64,000 nucleotides of DNA from Caenorhabditis elegans (taxonomy: Eukaryota > Nematoda > Chromadorea > Rhabditida > Rhabditidae). The stretch's first letter is position 1, and every line of letters starts with the position of its first letter. The notes under the pieces are model-generated. The model had not been told where the DNA came from. It saw only the letters and a list, made by a program, of their open reading frames with translations, and did not search any database. The stretch covers positions 6,820,001 to 6,884,000 of the forward strand of contig NC_003284.9 of the NCBI RefSeq assembly GCF_000002985.6. The letters run 5' to 3'. The translations under genes were made by a program, and so were the position numbers. Positions 36,601-48,097 of this stretch are shown one piece after another.

Positions 36601-39600
36601 AATTTCCAGGCATAGATCTGAATTTGACATATATTTGATTTTGAACTTTTGTATTAGAATTCAACAATGTGAGCATGATCAAGCAATCAAAGTTTGTCCG
36701 TTTCTCCATATTACGCACGGTATGCAATTTCATGTCTTTTTCTTCTTTTCTACCAAACAACACGATTCAACTACAGTGGCCTGAGTTTTTACATGACCAT
36801 CAAACAGATCGAGTTACATTCATCGCTTGAGAAAGCTTAAGAACACAGTGAGAGAAAAGTACTTGCAGTTTTCTTTGGTTGAACGCAAAGTCCCCTGAGG
36901 CAGAGGGACTATGAGACCTTTTGGGAAGTGGAACAACAAAATTCAATTACCTGATACTCTCCAACTTTCTCGTTCTTTTCTTTTTTTTTACCAATGGAAC
37001 AAACAACATGTAAGGATGTCATTTGCGATACCAAATTGGTTGCTTATAACCAACCACGTTACTATTTTTTAGGTAATTTAATCATGTTTTCTTTTTCATC
37101 CAAGAGTGAAAGGAGTAAAAAAAAAATAAGTTGATCATGCGATGTGACACCTTGAATAGTAAATGGCTCCACTATGAATACACTGAATGAATACCATATC
37201 GTGAGAAACTGCTGTGAATCGAAAAGGGCTCTTTTTGGTTTTCTTTTTCTTTGGCATCCATAATTTATCATATTCGTCATATGCTCATGGACCATGATCC
37301 CAAGACTCCCAATACCCCTCTTTTATTCCCCTTCCTCGGAATATTAGCATATTGGTACTGCTAATGAAGACAAGATGGTAAATGAAATGGGGTAAACGGG
37401 AAAAGGAGGGGGGAGGAACAGATTCGAGTGTACATCATTATTACTATTGTTTCTTGTTGGTACACTAACTGCTGGTTCTTATGTGTCCCGTTATGCAAAT
37501 TTTAGCAGTGTCCAATGACACCTTTTCGGGATGAAGAAAAGCAAATGAGCAACACATTGATGGCGGTAAAAGAGGGATACTTGAAAAGTGTTCGGTGAAC
37601 AGTAAATAAGAAACCCAAGTTGTGAAATTTGTCATTTGAACAGTTGCGTAAGATAATACAATTTGTTTTGTGGCATTTACACATTTAGATGATGTTTTAA
37701 CGGATGCTCGAGGAGGCAGGGAAATTTTTTCAAAATGATGGAAGAGTTATGGCCAGTGGGGAAACCCCAGTTTTATGATTCTAAAATGACATAGTAAAAA
37801 ATTTTAAAAAACTCCCTTACAGGTGTAGATTACTTGGAATACGAGGATTTTTTGAGAAAAAGAAGTCTATTCGTTAGAACGCGAGATAATCGTTTAATTC
37901 CATTGTTCGTTGAGACGATTCTTTTTGGTCAGTGCAAATATTTTGCTGTGCTCATTAATGCTTTAAGAAGTTGTGTTTTTATAAATGTTCTTCACTTTGT
38001 CCGACGTCTTAAATTTGCGCGATAACTATGTGTCTAACTTGTTTTCTTTTCTATTATTGCCACCCAAATATGAGTCACTTTGTGCAAATAAATGACTAAA
38101 AGGCTCGAATAAGATAGGTAATTTCGAATGAATGTAATCGAGTCGAAACAGATGACTCGTGAAAATTTTCACATCGACGAAACTCGATATGTCGGTCCGC
38201 CATACTTCCTTAATTATATATTTACCGGAAATGGGTATCCAAAACGCTTCCAGTCTTTCCGACTAACAATGAAAGGGGAAATAAATTGTTTTAATTTTGT
38301 TTAAATTTCAGATAGTCCATCTTCCAATGAGGCAAATCCTATCGTCATTTCATCAGAAGCCATGGATTACGACACAAACACAATCACAGTCAGAGAAGGT
38401 TTTTATTATATTTAAAAATTTTAACTTTTTTGATATTCTGAAAATTATTATTTCAGGAAAGAAGTTAATGGTTAGTTGTGTATTTGAAAGTGACGAACAA
38501 ATCCACAAAAGTGATCTTCTTTGGAAACAAGCTAATGGAAACAATATCGACGGAGAATCCAATCCAAGGTTAGAAAACTTTTCAATTTTTTTTTCGACAA
38601 ATAAAAAATGTGATGAAAGCCGAAAAAAGCAGTGTTATATTTCATTTCTTGAATAGGATATTTCCCTTCCTTTTCTGCCCATTTTTCCTCGAAATTCGAT
38701 ATTCAAAACCAGTTACATAAAAAAAAATCTACACGCAGAAAACGACAAAAAATCCAAAAACAAAGATTTTTTCAGTCTTTTCTCTGTGATTTTGAACGAA
38801 AAGGGGAGCAAACATCGCAAAACATCGCTACATTTCTCATCGGTTCACACGAGAGACACCGGACTCTACACGTGCACAGGAAGAACTGCTGGGGGAGAAA
38901 ATTTCGAGAAGACCATCAAATTGGTCGTACTCCGTAAGAAGTTTTACTTGAACTGAAAATAATTCAAAACAATATTTAAAAATTTACAGCTGCCATTGAA
39001 TGGAATGATAAAGATACTGTGAAGGGAGCACTTCTTGGAGAGCCCATCACAATTGACTGTGGAGTTAAGGGGCCATCCGGTAAAGAACCAATGATTCAGA
39101 TGACAAATGGAAATGGTGAGCCACTCGATGAAGAAATCTGGACAATTGCTGGAAATGAAGCCACCATTGATAGCTTGAAAAAAGAGCATGCCGAGTTAAC
39201 AGTGTCTTGTATTACTATTGAGATGCACCAGGAAACAAGCAAGGAAGAATTCCCAGTTGTTGACAGAAAAGATGTTAACATCGAAGTTTACAGTAAGACA
39301 TTTGTTTAGTATTTGCACTATTCTTAAAAATGTATTTTGCAGCCCTTCCCGAGTTTGAGACGGAAGAATCTGTGCAGTACACAGTTATTGATAACCACGT
39401 CCGTGATGCAATTATCTACTGTAATGTGACACATTCCTTCCCACCAGTTCGTCACTACACTTTTTATCACGGAGACGAGGAGATCAAGATGAGCGATAAA
39501 TTCAACATTTTTGTGAATGTCGGAGTTTCTCAAGGAGCACATCTCAAAATTCACAATGTCAATGAGAACGATTTGGGCACTTACAAATGCGAAGCTAACA

Positions 39601-40552
39601 ATATCAAAGCAAAATCCTACCATACAATTCATCTTAGAGAAGCCAGTGAGTTTTTTTTTGAATGTTAATGTTCACTACATTCCCTGCCGAACACTTAAAT
39701 TTGTCTGTATTTTTGAAACTAGAGTTCTGGCCTTCGGATTTTGTTTGAGCGGAGTAAGAGTGCTGAACTTGATGATGTAAATGTTTGATAATTCACGGCA
39801 CCCGAAACAACTATCTTACAGGATTACAATTAAGTTAATGAAAAGACCATATCACTGAGAATCTGGATAAAGCAGGGCATAAATTCGTTACCTTCAGATT
39901 ACTAACTGCCGAATTCTGAGTGAACAAAAGTCCGGTTTTCCAAATTCAGACCATTGGAAGTCAATTTTTTCCCTATTGCCAGCCCTACTTTTATCAGTTT
40001 TTTCCATTACTAATGCTCCATTTTCAGATGCCCCAGCTGAGCCAAAAGTAACTCTTATCGAGGACAAGAGGCACTCCATCATCTGGAAAGTAGAATCTAT
40101 CGATCGAGATCCAGATCTTCCAATGACCGCCGTTGAAATTCGCCACCTCCGAGCCGGAACCGCCGAAGCTTCTGGAGTGTCCGATGAGGATATTTCTGAT
40201 GCCTACTGGAAGAGTCACTCAATTTTCATGCAGAGAAATATCAGTGAGTGATTTTCAACCTAGATTACAAAAATTTATTCAAATTATGTTACAGAGGATG
40301 ATGGAATTTACGAAATTAATGGGCTAAGACATGGACATGAATATGTCTGGAGATTCCGACAGATTAATGAAGCTGGATTTGGTAGGAATAATAATTCTGA
40401 AACAAGTTGTAAACGACTCTATTACAGGAGATAGTGTGGTATTGCGTGCAAAAACGTTAGATGATCACGATTTGGAAATGATGGATTCGGCATCTGACAG
40501 CAAATTTCCTCTTGCCCTTGCCACGTTATTTTTTGTCTGTCTTTTTATCTAA
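33644..40552 (+). CDS. rig-3: RIG-3, two-Ig plus FNIII-like GPI-anchored neuronal protein, 487 aa
   Basis: Exons 33644-33716, 38312-38398, 38457-38568, 38776-38933, 38990-39292, 39343-39645, 40028-40243, 40295-40381 and 40428-40552, 1464 nt with TAA. Signal peptide MGRLLAKMLFPLAMCLFVSA. Ig domain 1 runs from VSCVFESDEQ to DTGLYTC, a middle domain holds ITIDCGV and LTVSC, and Ig domain 2 runs from AIIYCNV to DLGTYKC. An FNIII-like domain follows (HEYVWRFRQINEAGFG). The C-terminal hydrophobic tail with a small-residue ω-like site (MMDSASDSKFPLALATLFFV) indicates a GPI anchor. RIG-3 is known to act in neurons, including control of acetylcholine receptor abundance at neuromuscular junctions through Wnt/CAM-1 signalling. 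The 487-aa length and architecture match what I recall. Intron 1 is 4595 bp, so regulatory DNA may lie there. AATAAA is at about 40904. Confidence 0.9.
33717..38311 (+). other. Large first intron of rig-3 (4595 bp)
   Basis: From GTTAGT to TTTCAG. It contains a GT-rich microsatellite (about 34972-34999) and conserved-looking purine/pyrimidine tracts, but no exon or RNA gene that I can support. Reading frames of up to 168 codons here show no coding bias. Confidence 0.7.
34972..34999. repeat. (GT)n microsatellite
   Basis: gtatgtgtgtgagtgtgtgtgtgtgtgt, an imperfect GT repeat inside rig-3 intron 1. Confidence 0.85.
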
Positions 40553-41089
40553 TCTTTGATGTTTTTTTGTGATTAGAGTTCATTATCTCATTTCCCCCTC
40601 TATTGTCAAAATTGTAAATCGGTGAATCTTCTATTTTTCTATCCATAACTTCATCTAATTAATCAATATCATCCCCTATCTCGTCCTCGAAATTTTCCTA
40701 TTCTTTCATTTTGCACTTTTAAACAATAATTATAGAATTCATTATCACATTAACGCGTGAAATGCATTTTAAACGCAATTCCTTCTCTTTTTATAGATTT
40801 TCAGTTCGTTCTCTCTAGTTCAGCTGAAAAATGTACGGTTCAAAATGTTTTTGGATTTTTTAAAAACATAATAAGTAATAATGTTATGGCTTTTCGTTTA
40901 TTGAATAAACTTTAAATACCATAAACTATCGAACAATTTATCAAAGAGTGTTAGCAAGACTTTTATTTTTGAATAATGAAAAGTGTCTACAAATTTATAT
41001 GAAATTTAAAAACAAGCGAATAAAATTTGAATCAAAACTAAATGTAGAGTGAAACGATAAATAACTGAACGTCAGCTATCTCCATTCAA
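40553..41089. other. Convergent 3' ends of rig-3 and the neprilysin-like gene
   Basis: Tail-to-tail spacer holding both 3' UTRs; AATAAA at about 40904 serves rig-3. A T/C-rich stretch follows the rig-3 stop. No other feature seen. Confidence 0.6.
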
Positions 41090-43414
41090 CTATTTGCGTG
41101 TCTCCGGAGCATTGTTACCATAAATGACGCACTGTTTTGTTGCAGACTTCATCATTCTTGAGTCACTTGCACAATTAAATGCTTGCTGAAATCCTGGCAT
41201 TTGTGCAACAGCATTAATTCGAACATTGTGATGCGAATGCGAGCCATCTGTTGTATTGGATTTTGATCCCTCAATTATCAGACAGTCAAAAATGTTAATT
41301 TTATGTACTAACCCTGCAAAATCTGTAGGCAAATGAATAGAACAACAATTGTTCGTTTGTGATTTTTAAACCATCAGCTTGCTCCTTAAATTGTTTATAG
41401 CAAAATAAGAAAAGTGATACAACGCACTCTCAATTGGTCGCTCAAATCTCTCTCCAGTATTGCATATGCAAGTTGCAGACCAAAAACATCAGCACCATTA
41501 TCATCAAATGTATAGTCTGAAGTATTGCAAGCATCAGGAACCTTAAACAAAAAACAATATGTCAGGTGAAAAATTGAATTATTTAATACTCACTTCCCCT
41601 TCGTAATATTCATTGCAAGTCTTTAAATATTGATTCTGAACGCAATCCTCAGCTGGCTTTGAAAAATACGGAAGACCGTCAGGATTGATACTGTGTTCAA
41701 TGAAAGTATGGCCGATTTCATGACCTACTCGTGTTCCTGTGTATCCCAGCTGAAAAATAGTCCATATTTCCTCTATTAGTCTTTCATGGAAGTCTATATC
41801 AAGCTGTAGATGTGCCCGACATTTAAACACGGCAATACTATTAAAGGCAGACTAATTTTTTGATTAGCTTGTTAGTGTGGAAAACTAGCAGAAACTGCAA
41901 GAGTAATAGAGAATAATGTACGCTACTTGTATTTTTATTGCTTGAATGGTTCAAAAAATTTGACAGACAAAAGATACAAAACATAAAAGTATTAGGCTTA
42001 CTTTTGATGCTCTCCAGTTTCCATATGTAGTATGATAATAATTTGGAAAACCAAAGTAAATTGTTCCTTCTGCATTGTAGCCGTTATCATCTATGAAATA
42101 GCTACCACGTGTGCGTACGAATATCTTCGCTGAATAAAATAAGCAAAATAGAGTATTGTTTTGAATTCCTTCAAATTCGGAAACACAATTCAGAAAATCA
42201 GTTTCTATTGGAGATAGCAAATTGTAAATAAAGTTGGTATATTTGGTCAGTGACACTGGCATTTTAATTGCATTTGTAATATTCTTCATTTCCTCGGTTA
42301 GGTTATTGTTAATAACCCACGGAGTTTTCTAAAAATGTTAAATTGGTATAAAATCACACATTCAGTGTTTACCTCAAGCCAAATATTCCCTAATTCTACC
42401 ATGTCCTCCATCATTTGGTGAATTTCGTTAATTCCGTCAGTAACATTTGCTTCAACGTGGTAATATAATGGTTGCAACATTCCGTCGTAAAAAGTGACAT
42501 AATTGATAAATCTATATTGATAGTCATACTGAAATCTTATTTTTTTGTTTTTTTTTGTATGTAATATTAGAAACAAATTGCTCTGTGCTTCAAAATAAAG
42601 TTCCACAGAGATTTGTAAAACAATCTGACAAGTTTCATAAAAAATAGCAACACTCACAAAACTTTCCGACGACGTATTAAAGTACTGTGTGAGTAATACT
42701 GTTATGTCCTCAGTGGTCATACTACACCGTAAACTTTTCAAATTGTACAAACTGAATGTTTCTTCTTTGTACAAGTTAGTGATTATTTTCTCAAACTTGG
42801 AAGTGAACAACTGAGTTGGAAGATAGGAGGAATTGCATCTAAAGTGTAATTACTGATTAGTTGTTGGAAAACTGAATTTATTCGTGAATTAGCTAGTTTC
42901 CCTTCAACATTTAGCTTGTTCTCACGTTAGGGTTCGTTTCTACAAGATCCTCACACTTGGTACATGTTTTTTATTTCATACCAGACTTACATAGATAAAT
43001 AATAATTTGCAAAAAAAGTGGCAGCATATGTGGGATCTTCGAAAGTTGATATTATAGACTTTTCCCTCGTTTCGTTGGCCTGAACTCAAAAACTCAATTC
43101 AACTTGAAAGTACATACCTTCTTCGCCAGGCCAGGAAAAATATTATTACCTTTCTGCTTCCACGAATGATTTAATGCATCTTTTAAAGGTTGCATCGATA
43201 CTTTTATAATGTCTTCAATGCTGCCAACTGGACAAGCATGACGGTAAAAATCATCACAGGGATCTGATTTCCAGTCCACTATTCTGAAAACATATAAATA
43301 TTGCGGGTTTCCACTGTTGATTGTGTACTTCTCTAGCGCATTTTCAATAAAATCGAACGGATGTTCATACGCATTTTGGGTCGGTAGAAAACAAAAAAGT
43401 ATTATCAGCCACAT
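41090..43414 (-). CDS. Secreted M13 (neprilysin-like) metallopeptidase, 508 aa, 10 exons
   Basis: Exons: 43329-43414, 43118-43283, 42991-43079, 42658-42838, 42373-42528, 42002-42328, 41594-41749, 41428-41541, 41313-41384, 41090-41269; 1527 nt with TAG. Signal peptide MWLIILFCFLPTQNA replaces the usual tail and TM, so it is probably secreted. N-terminal M13 hallmark SDPCDDFYRHACP. Zinc site HEIGH in GTRVGHEIGHTF. C-terminal hallmark HSHHNVRINAVAQMPGFQQA. M13 enzymes cleave small peptides outside the cell. At about 508 residues it is much shorter than vertebrate neprilysin (about 750). In the third-ligand motif (ExxxD, ENIAD in neprilysin) the first residue is Asp (DNGAD), so activity is uncertain. 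The truncated paralogue at 53502-54815 shares the positions of the first intron and of the intron just before the zinc-site exon. Confidence 0.9.
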
Positions 43415-44401
43415 TTCGGAAAAAGACAGTAACTGGCAACATTTGCGAATAAATAGGACTCTGGTAACAACAACTTCTATAGAAAAAAATTAGAAAATGA
43501 AGATTCAACAAAGACATCAAAGGAAAGTTTTCACGTTTTTCATGTTTTTTTTTTCAATTCCTCATACCTTTTGTCAAATTCAAGAAACCGCTATCCTAAT
43601 GTTTGTGTTCAAATGTTTAGATTACTGTATTGTACGTACAATGTTCAATTGCTCCATGTTCCAATCAAAAATTTAATGGTGAATGTTTTAAAAATATTTT
43701 GTTGTTTCTTTCTTAATTTTTTAATTTTGGTTTAGAAGCCAAGTACAAAAAAGGTATCATCAGCCAAATTTTCTAGTGCTTTCTAGTTTCTACTTTCTAG
43801 TACTAACAGCTCCTAAAAGTTAATATCATTTTTATAATAACAACTTCCATTTAAAGCGTTGGAGAATTTGTACACCACAAAAGCATCAAAATTAAGTTTT
43901 CAATTTTTATTACCACTTTCAAATAATTTTCTATATCTCTTCATTCCTTTTTTTTAATATAAAAACGACCATCATCAAACATGTTACTTTTAAATGTTGT
44001 AGTCAACTTGATGAAGTAAAAAAAAACTGAGAGTCTGATTACTTTTCAGAAATTGAGCCAAGCATAGATCATAAGCAGGTAACATACCGAAAGCAGACTA
44101 ATTTGTTCTCTTTTTATAGATTTTCAGCTTTTTTCAGCTTTTTCATTATCTACAAGTCAGTTGCTTCTAACTTCTCTTTTAGTTCTAAAATGCCCAAATA
44201 TAGTAAAAGTTTTTTTTAGAGGGATCACCACCAGGCAGTGTACCTGAATCCCAGATCCGCAGTGCATAGCACTTGAAGAACGGATCGTCCTTTAATCCTT
44301 TTTAATCCTGAAACTGTATAACATGACTTCATTCTCATGACAAGTCCAATGAAATTAAAATTTCTCAATTGTGCGATTCTCAGTATTTCAAAAAACATTC
44401 A
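43415..44401. other. Intergenic, with a decayed copy of the neprilysin 5' end
   Basis: About 1 kb between two minus-strand genes. At about 43733-43920 it repeats, with many changes, the start and upstream flank of the neprilysin-like gene next to it (see pseudogene entry). No other exon seen. Confidence 0.5.
43733..43920 (-). pseudogene. Decayed duplicate of the M13 gene 5' end
   Basis: agtacaaaaaaggtatcatcagccaaatttt resembles aacaaaaaagtattatcagccacatttc, which encodes the first residues of the M13 gene. The upstream parts also match in order: aacaacttc..., then gcatcaaaattaagttttca against acatcaaaggaaagttttca. The start codon position reads ATT instead of ATG, and a stop follows within 14 codons. 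It looks like a small local duplication that has lost function. Confidence 0.5.
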
Positions 44402-45935
44402 TCACGTCGGAACTTGAGACAAATTGGCTCTTGTTGTCGAGCGGGATTCATCAACACTGTTTTTCTTTCCACACAAGAAATCTGAAATTTTGCAATTTGT
44501 CAATTTGTAATATATATGTTTTCTTCTTACTGAATATTGTTCTTCGGAAATCACGAATGATCAAAATCAGAATGAGTGGATCGAGTCCCGGGTACAGAAA
44601 TGAGCAAAACACAATGAAATTGGCGTTTGCATTCAAATTCACGTCAAAAAACGGTGCGATGAACATGACTCCAGTTGGGGCGTACATGAAGATAGTTGGG
44701 ATGAGTGTCTGAATTCATCTTATACCATGTTTCTAGTTTCAGATCGGGATACCTGAAGAACTAAAGCTTTGAAAAGTTGTTTCTGTAGCGCTCGAGTTCT
44801 ATCAGATACATCCTTGTGTTCATTCATAGTTTTCCACGTGGCATATCCGCAGTAGAACATCACAACAAACGTCATCGACTAAAACCTTGTTGAATAACTA
44901 TGTTAGGAACATCTCCGCTTACCATGACAAAGTAATGAACAAAGCATCCAAGCAAGTTTTTGAGGTAGATATGCCTTACTCCGTTTTCGTATTGGTACTG
45001 AAAGTATCTAGTTTGATGGTTTCCGTGTTATCAACTTACATAGACGTATGCAATGTACGATACATTCTCCTTTTTGATCCAGTTATAGTGGTTATTTAGT
45101 ACATTGCTGAAAAAAAAAATTCCTAGCTACAATTCATAGATCTCATACGTGACAGCCGCTTCCGTGTACTCGGTATCTGGATACAAAAAATATGAGACAC
45201 TAGCCCACATTGTCACGGGTACACTGCAACCAAGTGGCCAAAGTAGAAGAGTTGGCAAGTTGAACAAACGAAGTAGATTCGGTCTGTGAAGGGTGTTATA
45301 GTATTTTAATCTAAAAGTATGTATACTAATAATAGAGAGCTAATAGTCCACCCCTACAAGTTTTGCATCCTACATTAGTGCTGCACCTTTACAGCAAGGT
45401 TCCACAAGTCATTTTTTCAACCGATCATTTGCAGTTTATTTATAATGCTGTTCCTATTGGATACTGTACTAATAGAGCAATACTAACAAAAGAAATACGA
45501 AACTTAGCCCGTTTTACAATTGTACTTACTTGCAAGTTGCAAAATATCGATAAACAAAGTGAACTCCTGAGACAACAAAACTGGTGGCAAAACAAGCACA
45601 GTAAAACGCAGAGTTGATTTTTCCAAGTTTGGTGGAGTAGTTGAATCTTTTCCTTGAGATCAAAAAGAAAGTGGTGTTCTCAATATGCATTATCTGAAAT
45701 TTAATACATTATTAACTTCAAGTTCAACAGTTTAGCCTACAGGTCGTAATATGAACTCGATGATGGCGTAAAAAATCGAGAATACTGAGAAAAACGCCAT
45801 GAGATATTTATAAGTGCCCAAGTTTTTTCCACGTGTTTTCAGAAGTCCGAGAAGAACAATGTTGACACAGAAGGTGAGGGTGACGCCGACAATGTCCGCT
45901 GTGTCAACTAGGGTAATCCACAATTCTCCCGACAT
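44402..45935 (-). CDS. Seven-TM chemoreceptor of the Str type, 339 aa, 8 exons
   Basis: Exons 45741-45935, 45530-45693, 45149-45283, 45040-45106, 44923-44997, 44753-44878, 44531-44708 and 44402-44481, 1020 nt with TGA. The first exon ends with the Str hallmark GTYKYLMAFFSVFSIFYAII. TM3 (FATSFVVSGVHFVYRY) follows, then a Pro-rich loop, then TM6-7 (TLIPTIFMYAPTGVMFI and FLYPGLDPLILILIIRDFR). The xxPGLDPLI..I..FR end is typical of nematode str/srj receptors. These G-protein-coupled receptors act in sensory cilia on unknown ligands. Length and exon pattern look intact. The 5' ATG lies in a normal context, with no SL site close by. I cannot assign a str number. Confidence 0.88.
45325..45500. repeat. 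Possible relic of the ctaatagagg MITE family, in a receptor intron
   Basis: agctaatagtccacccctac, gttttgcatcctac and gtactaatagagcaatacta resemble internal words of the elements at 10738 and 61964, but without clear terminal repeats. It lies in the intron between exons 2 and 3. Confidence 0.35.
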
Positions 45936-46445
45936 GGAGCTGTAAGGTATCTTAATGAAATTATGAGAATTTCATGCCACCGCCAACAAAAAATTAATTA
46001 AACTGAATACATGGTTATATGTGCTTTGTTCCTAACCTATTTTATAGTAACTTGAAGCCAGGGGCGTGTCGTTTGAGCCATTATTTTCCTGGAATTTGTC
46101 TACATACGCAACTTATAGTCAGATATATTGTTTTCAAAATCTGAAATCTGATTTCACGAGGTATTCAGTTAAAAATAATACGTTTGTATCCACAAATTCA
46201 GAATTGGGAAAATATATTGAATTTATTATTCCAATCACAAGATGCTACAATTAAAACCTGAATCACACACATCAGCTGGTTGTGTTGTAGTAAATGTCAT
46301 GAATCACAACACAATGTATCCTAAATGAATGATCTCTCTTCGATTATGTGAAATTGGATGTATTTACTGCCTACTCACAAGGGAAGCATTTCAACATAAT
46401 CCCGGACTTCTGAATGAAACCTATGCCATTTTGAAGAAGACCCTT

Positions 46446-46956
46446 TAAAGAAGGAGTATCGTCAATGGGAAAATTGTTTTAAAATGTAGTATTCGTGCTC
46501 AAACTTAAGAATATTACAAAACAAAAACGGGAGAATCCGCTTAGATTCAGCATTTTAAGTCGAAAAAATCTTTAAAAATTAACTACAGAAATCCTAGGCC
46601 ACGACGATCTTTCGAATTTTTATTTGTTTTGGTATTGTCCTTTGAAAAAATACTCAATACAATTTCTTCTTCCCAGTTTTCTTGAACTTTTCCAGAAAGA
46701 AAAGCGAATTAAAGTTCGAAAAATTACATTTAAATCAATATTTTGTTTACGAATATGGCCTAAAAGTTGCGTGGTGGCCTAGGATTCATTTGCGCGCGAA
46801 ATTCAAATTCAGCCACTTTCAGCCACTTTCGTCGATTTCAACGGCTAAATGCTGAATGTTAACGGATTTTTTCCGTTTTTCTTTTGCGATAATTGAAAGT
46901 TTGAGTACAAATACTACATTTTAAAACAATTTTCCCATTGACGATACTCCTTCTTT
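46446..46956. mobile_element. Nested palindromic element, TTTAA-type target
   Basis: Left ttaaagaaggagtatcgtca and right tgacgatactccttctttaa are complementary, and pairing extends about 60 bp inward. Removing it rejoins the host repeat as ...cccTTTAAgtagg..., matching the host's intact right arm (complement actcTTTAAGTAGGTCCC). TTTAA is therefore the likely duplicated target. No coding capacity. Confidence 0.78.
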
Positions 46957-47139
46957 AAGTAGGCCCCTCCAAAAAATGTAGCGGCAGAGGAGCACTTTGA
47001 ACTGGAAAAAAGTCGCTCTGAAAATTTTTCTCTGCGTCCTCTCATTTTCCAATGCTATTTCGCACGTCCCTATATATTTAAGTAGATATCAAAGTGTCAC
47101 GTTTTCTGGTTTTTGTCATTTATTTCATTTACAAAAAAA

Positions 47140-47219
47140 GTGTCATCGAATGACCGAGTGGTTAGCGAGTTTGATTAATATTTCTTAAGTCTGGGGTTCG
47201 ACTCCGGGTGCCGATTTTT
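47140..47219 (+). other. tRNA-like sequence with pol III boxes inside the palindromic element
   Basis: tgaccgagtgg (A-box-like, about 47151-47161) and ggttcgactcc (perfect B box, 47195-47205) are 33 bp apart and followed by a T6 run. The 5' and 3' ends do not form a convincing 7-bp acceptor stem, so this is a tRNA-derived sequence or tRNA pseudogene, not a functional tRNA. Confidence 0.4.
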
Positions 47220-47878
47220 TCCAAAATTTGTTTTTGCAACTCCGAAAAATCTCAAAAATTTTTTCATTGTGTAAAAACACCCAATTTTGATATTAAATAA
47301 CTTTGACAACTTTTCTGAATTTAAAAAAAAAATTATATTCACTGAAAAATTTTGTCATGGACTTATTCAAAAAATTTCAGATTTTTTCGAAAAGTTTAAA
47401 AAATTCCAAAAAAATTCCGAGTGCTCTCCGGCCCCTGAGCATCCTAGAAATTATCAAAAATCTACAAAAATTCACATTTGGAGCCATTCTACGGGCCTTG
47501 AAAGTTGTGAAAAAATGCACTGAAAAGTTTTCAGAGCGATATTTTGCCAGGTCAAAGTGCTCCTCTGCCGCTAATTGTTTTGTAGGGACCTACTTAAAGA
47601 GTCTTCTTCGAAATGACATAGGTTTCATTCAGAAGTCCGGGATTAAGTTGAAATACTTCCCTTGTCAGATGTAATTCTGTACTTGATACTTGGAAAGTAT
47701 AGATCTAGCGGTTTTCTGTAATGAAACATCATTTATTCATTGGTATAGGTATTTACAAAAATTACAGTTACCCAACCTTTCAAAAAACTGCTTAATATCC
47801 TTTAATTGAAATTTTCAAGGGACTACTGAAGTGTCGAAGAATATGAACAAAAGGTTCGCATTATAAACTCTTGACACT

Positions 47879-47948
47879 GGTGGCCTTGCGGTTAGCGCGT
47901 TCGATTAGCGTGCCGGCACCCACTGGTTCAATTCCCTGTGTATGACGA
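47879..47948 (+). other. Second tRNA-like sequence with pol III boxes
   Basis: tggccttgcgg (A-box-like) and ggttcaattcc (B box) are 33 bp apart and resemble the sequence at 47140 in ggttagcg.gtt.gatta. Stem pairing is poor, so it is tRNA-derived rather than a working tRNA. It lies just outside the palindromic element. Confidence 0.35.
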
Positions 47949-48097
47949 CAACATGTTAGGGACATCTGCACAAACCGTGAAGATTTAACGAAAGTAGTAC
48001 TGACACAGTGTCTTTCCTTTTTTCATAAACGTTATTGAAAATAAAACTATAGAAAACACATTAATAGACAGTAGAATATGTATTGGTTAAGAAAAGT

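Larger units (their letters stand above)
46381..47665. mobile_element. Palindromic repeat element carrying a nested insertion
   Basis: The left end (gggaagcatttcaacataat cccggacttc...) matches the complement of 47590-47665 over about 80 bp with few mismatches. The inner part (46957-47010, gtaggcccctcc...gcggcagaggagc) pairs with 47545-47600, so the terminal repeat really continues there. A second palindromic element (46446-46956) interrupts it. No transposase reading frame. A diverged terminal-repeat fragment also occurs at about 1741-1800. Confidence 0.75.

Noticed and set aside
43283-43329. Reading straight through the first exon of the M13 gene (adds 15 residues)
   Set aside because: A 45-nt GTACAC...TTTTCAG intron fits, and the paralogue has an intron at the same place and phase.
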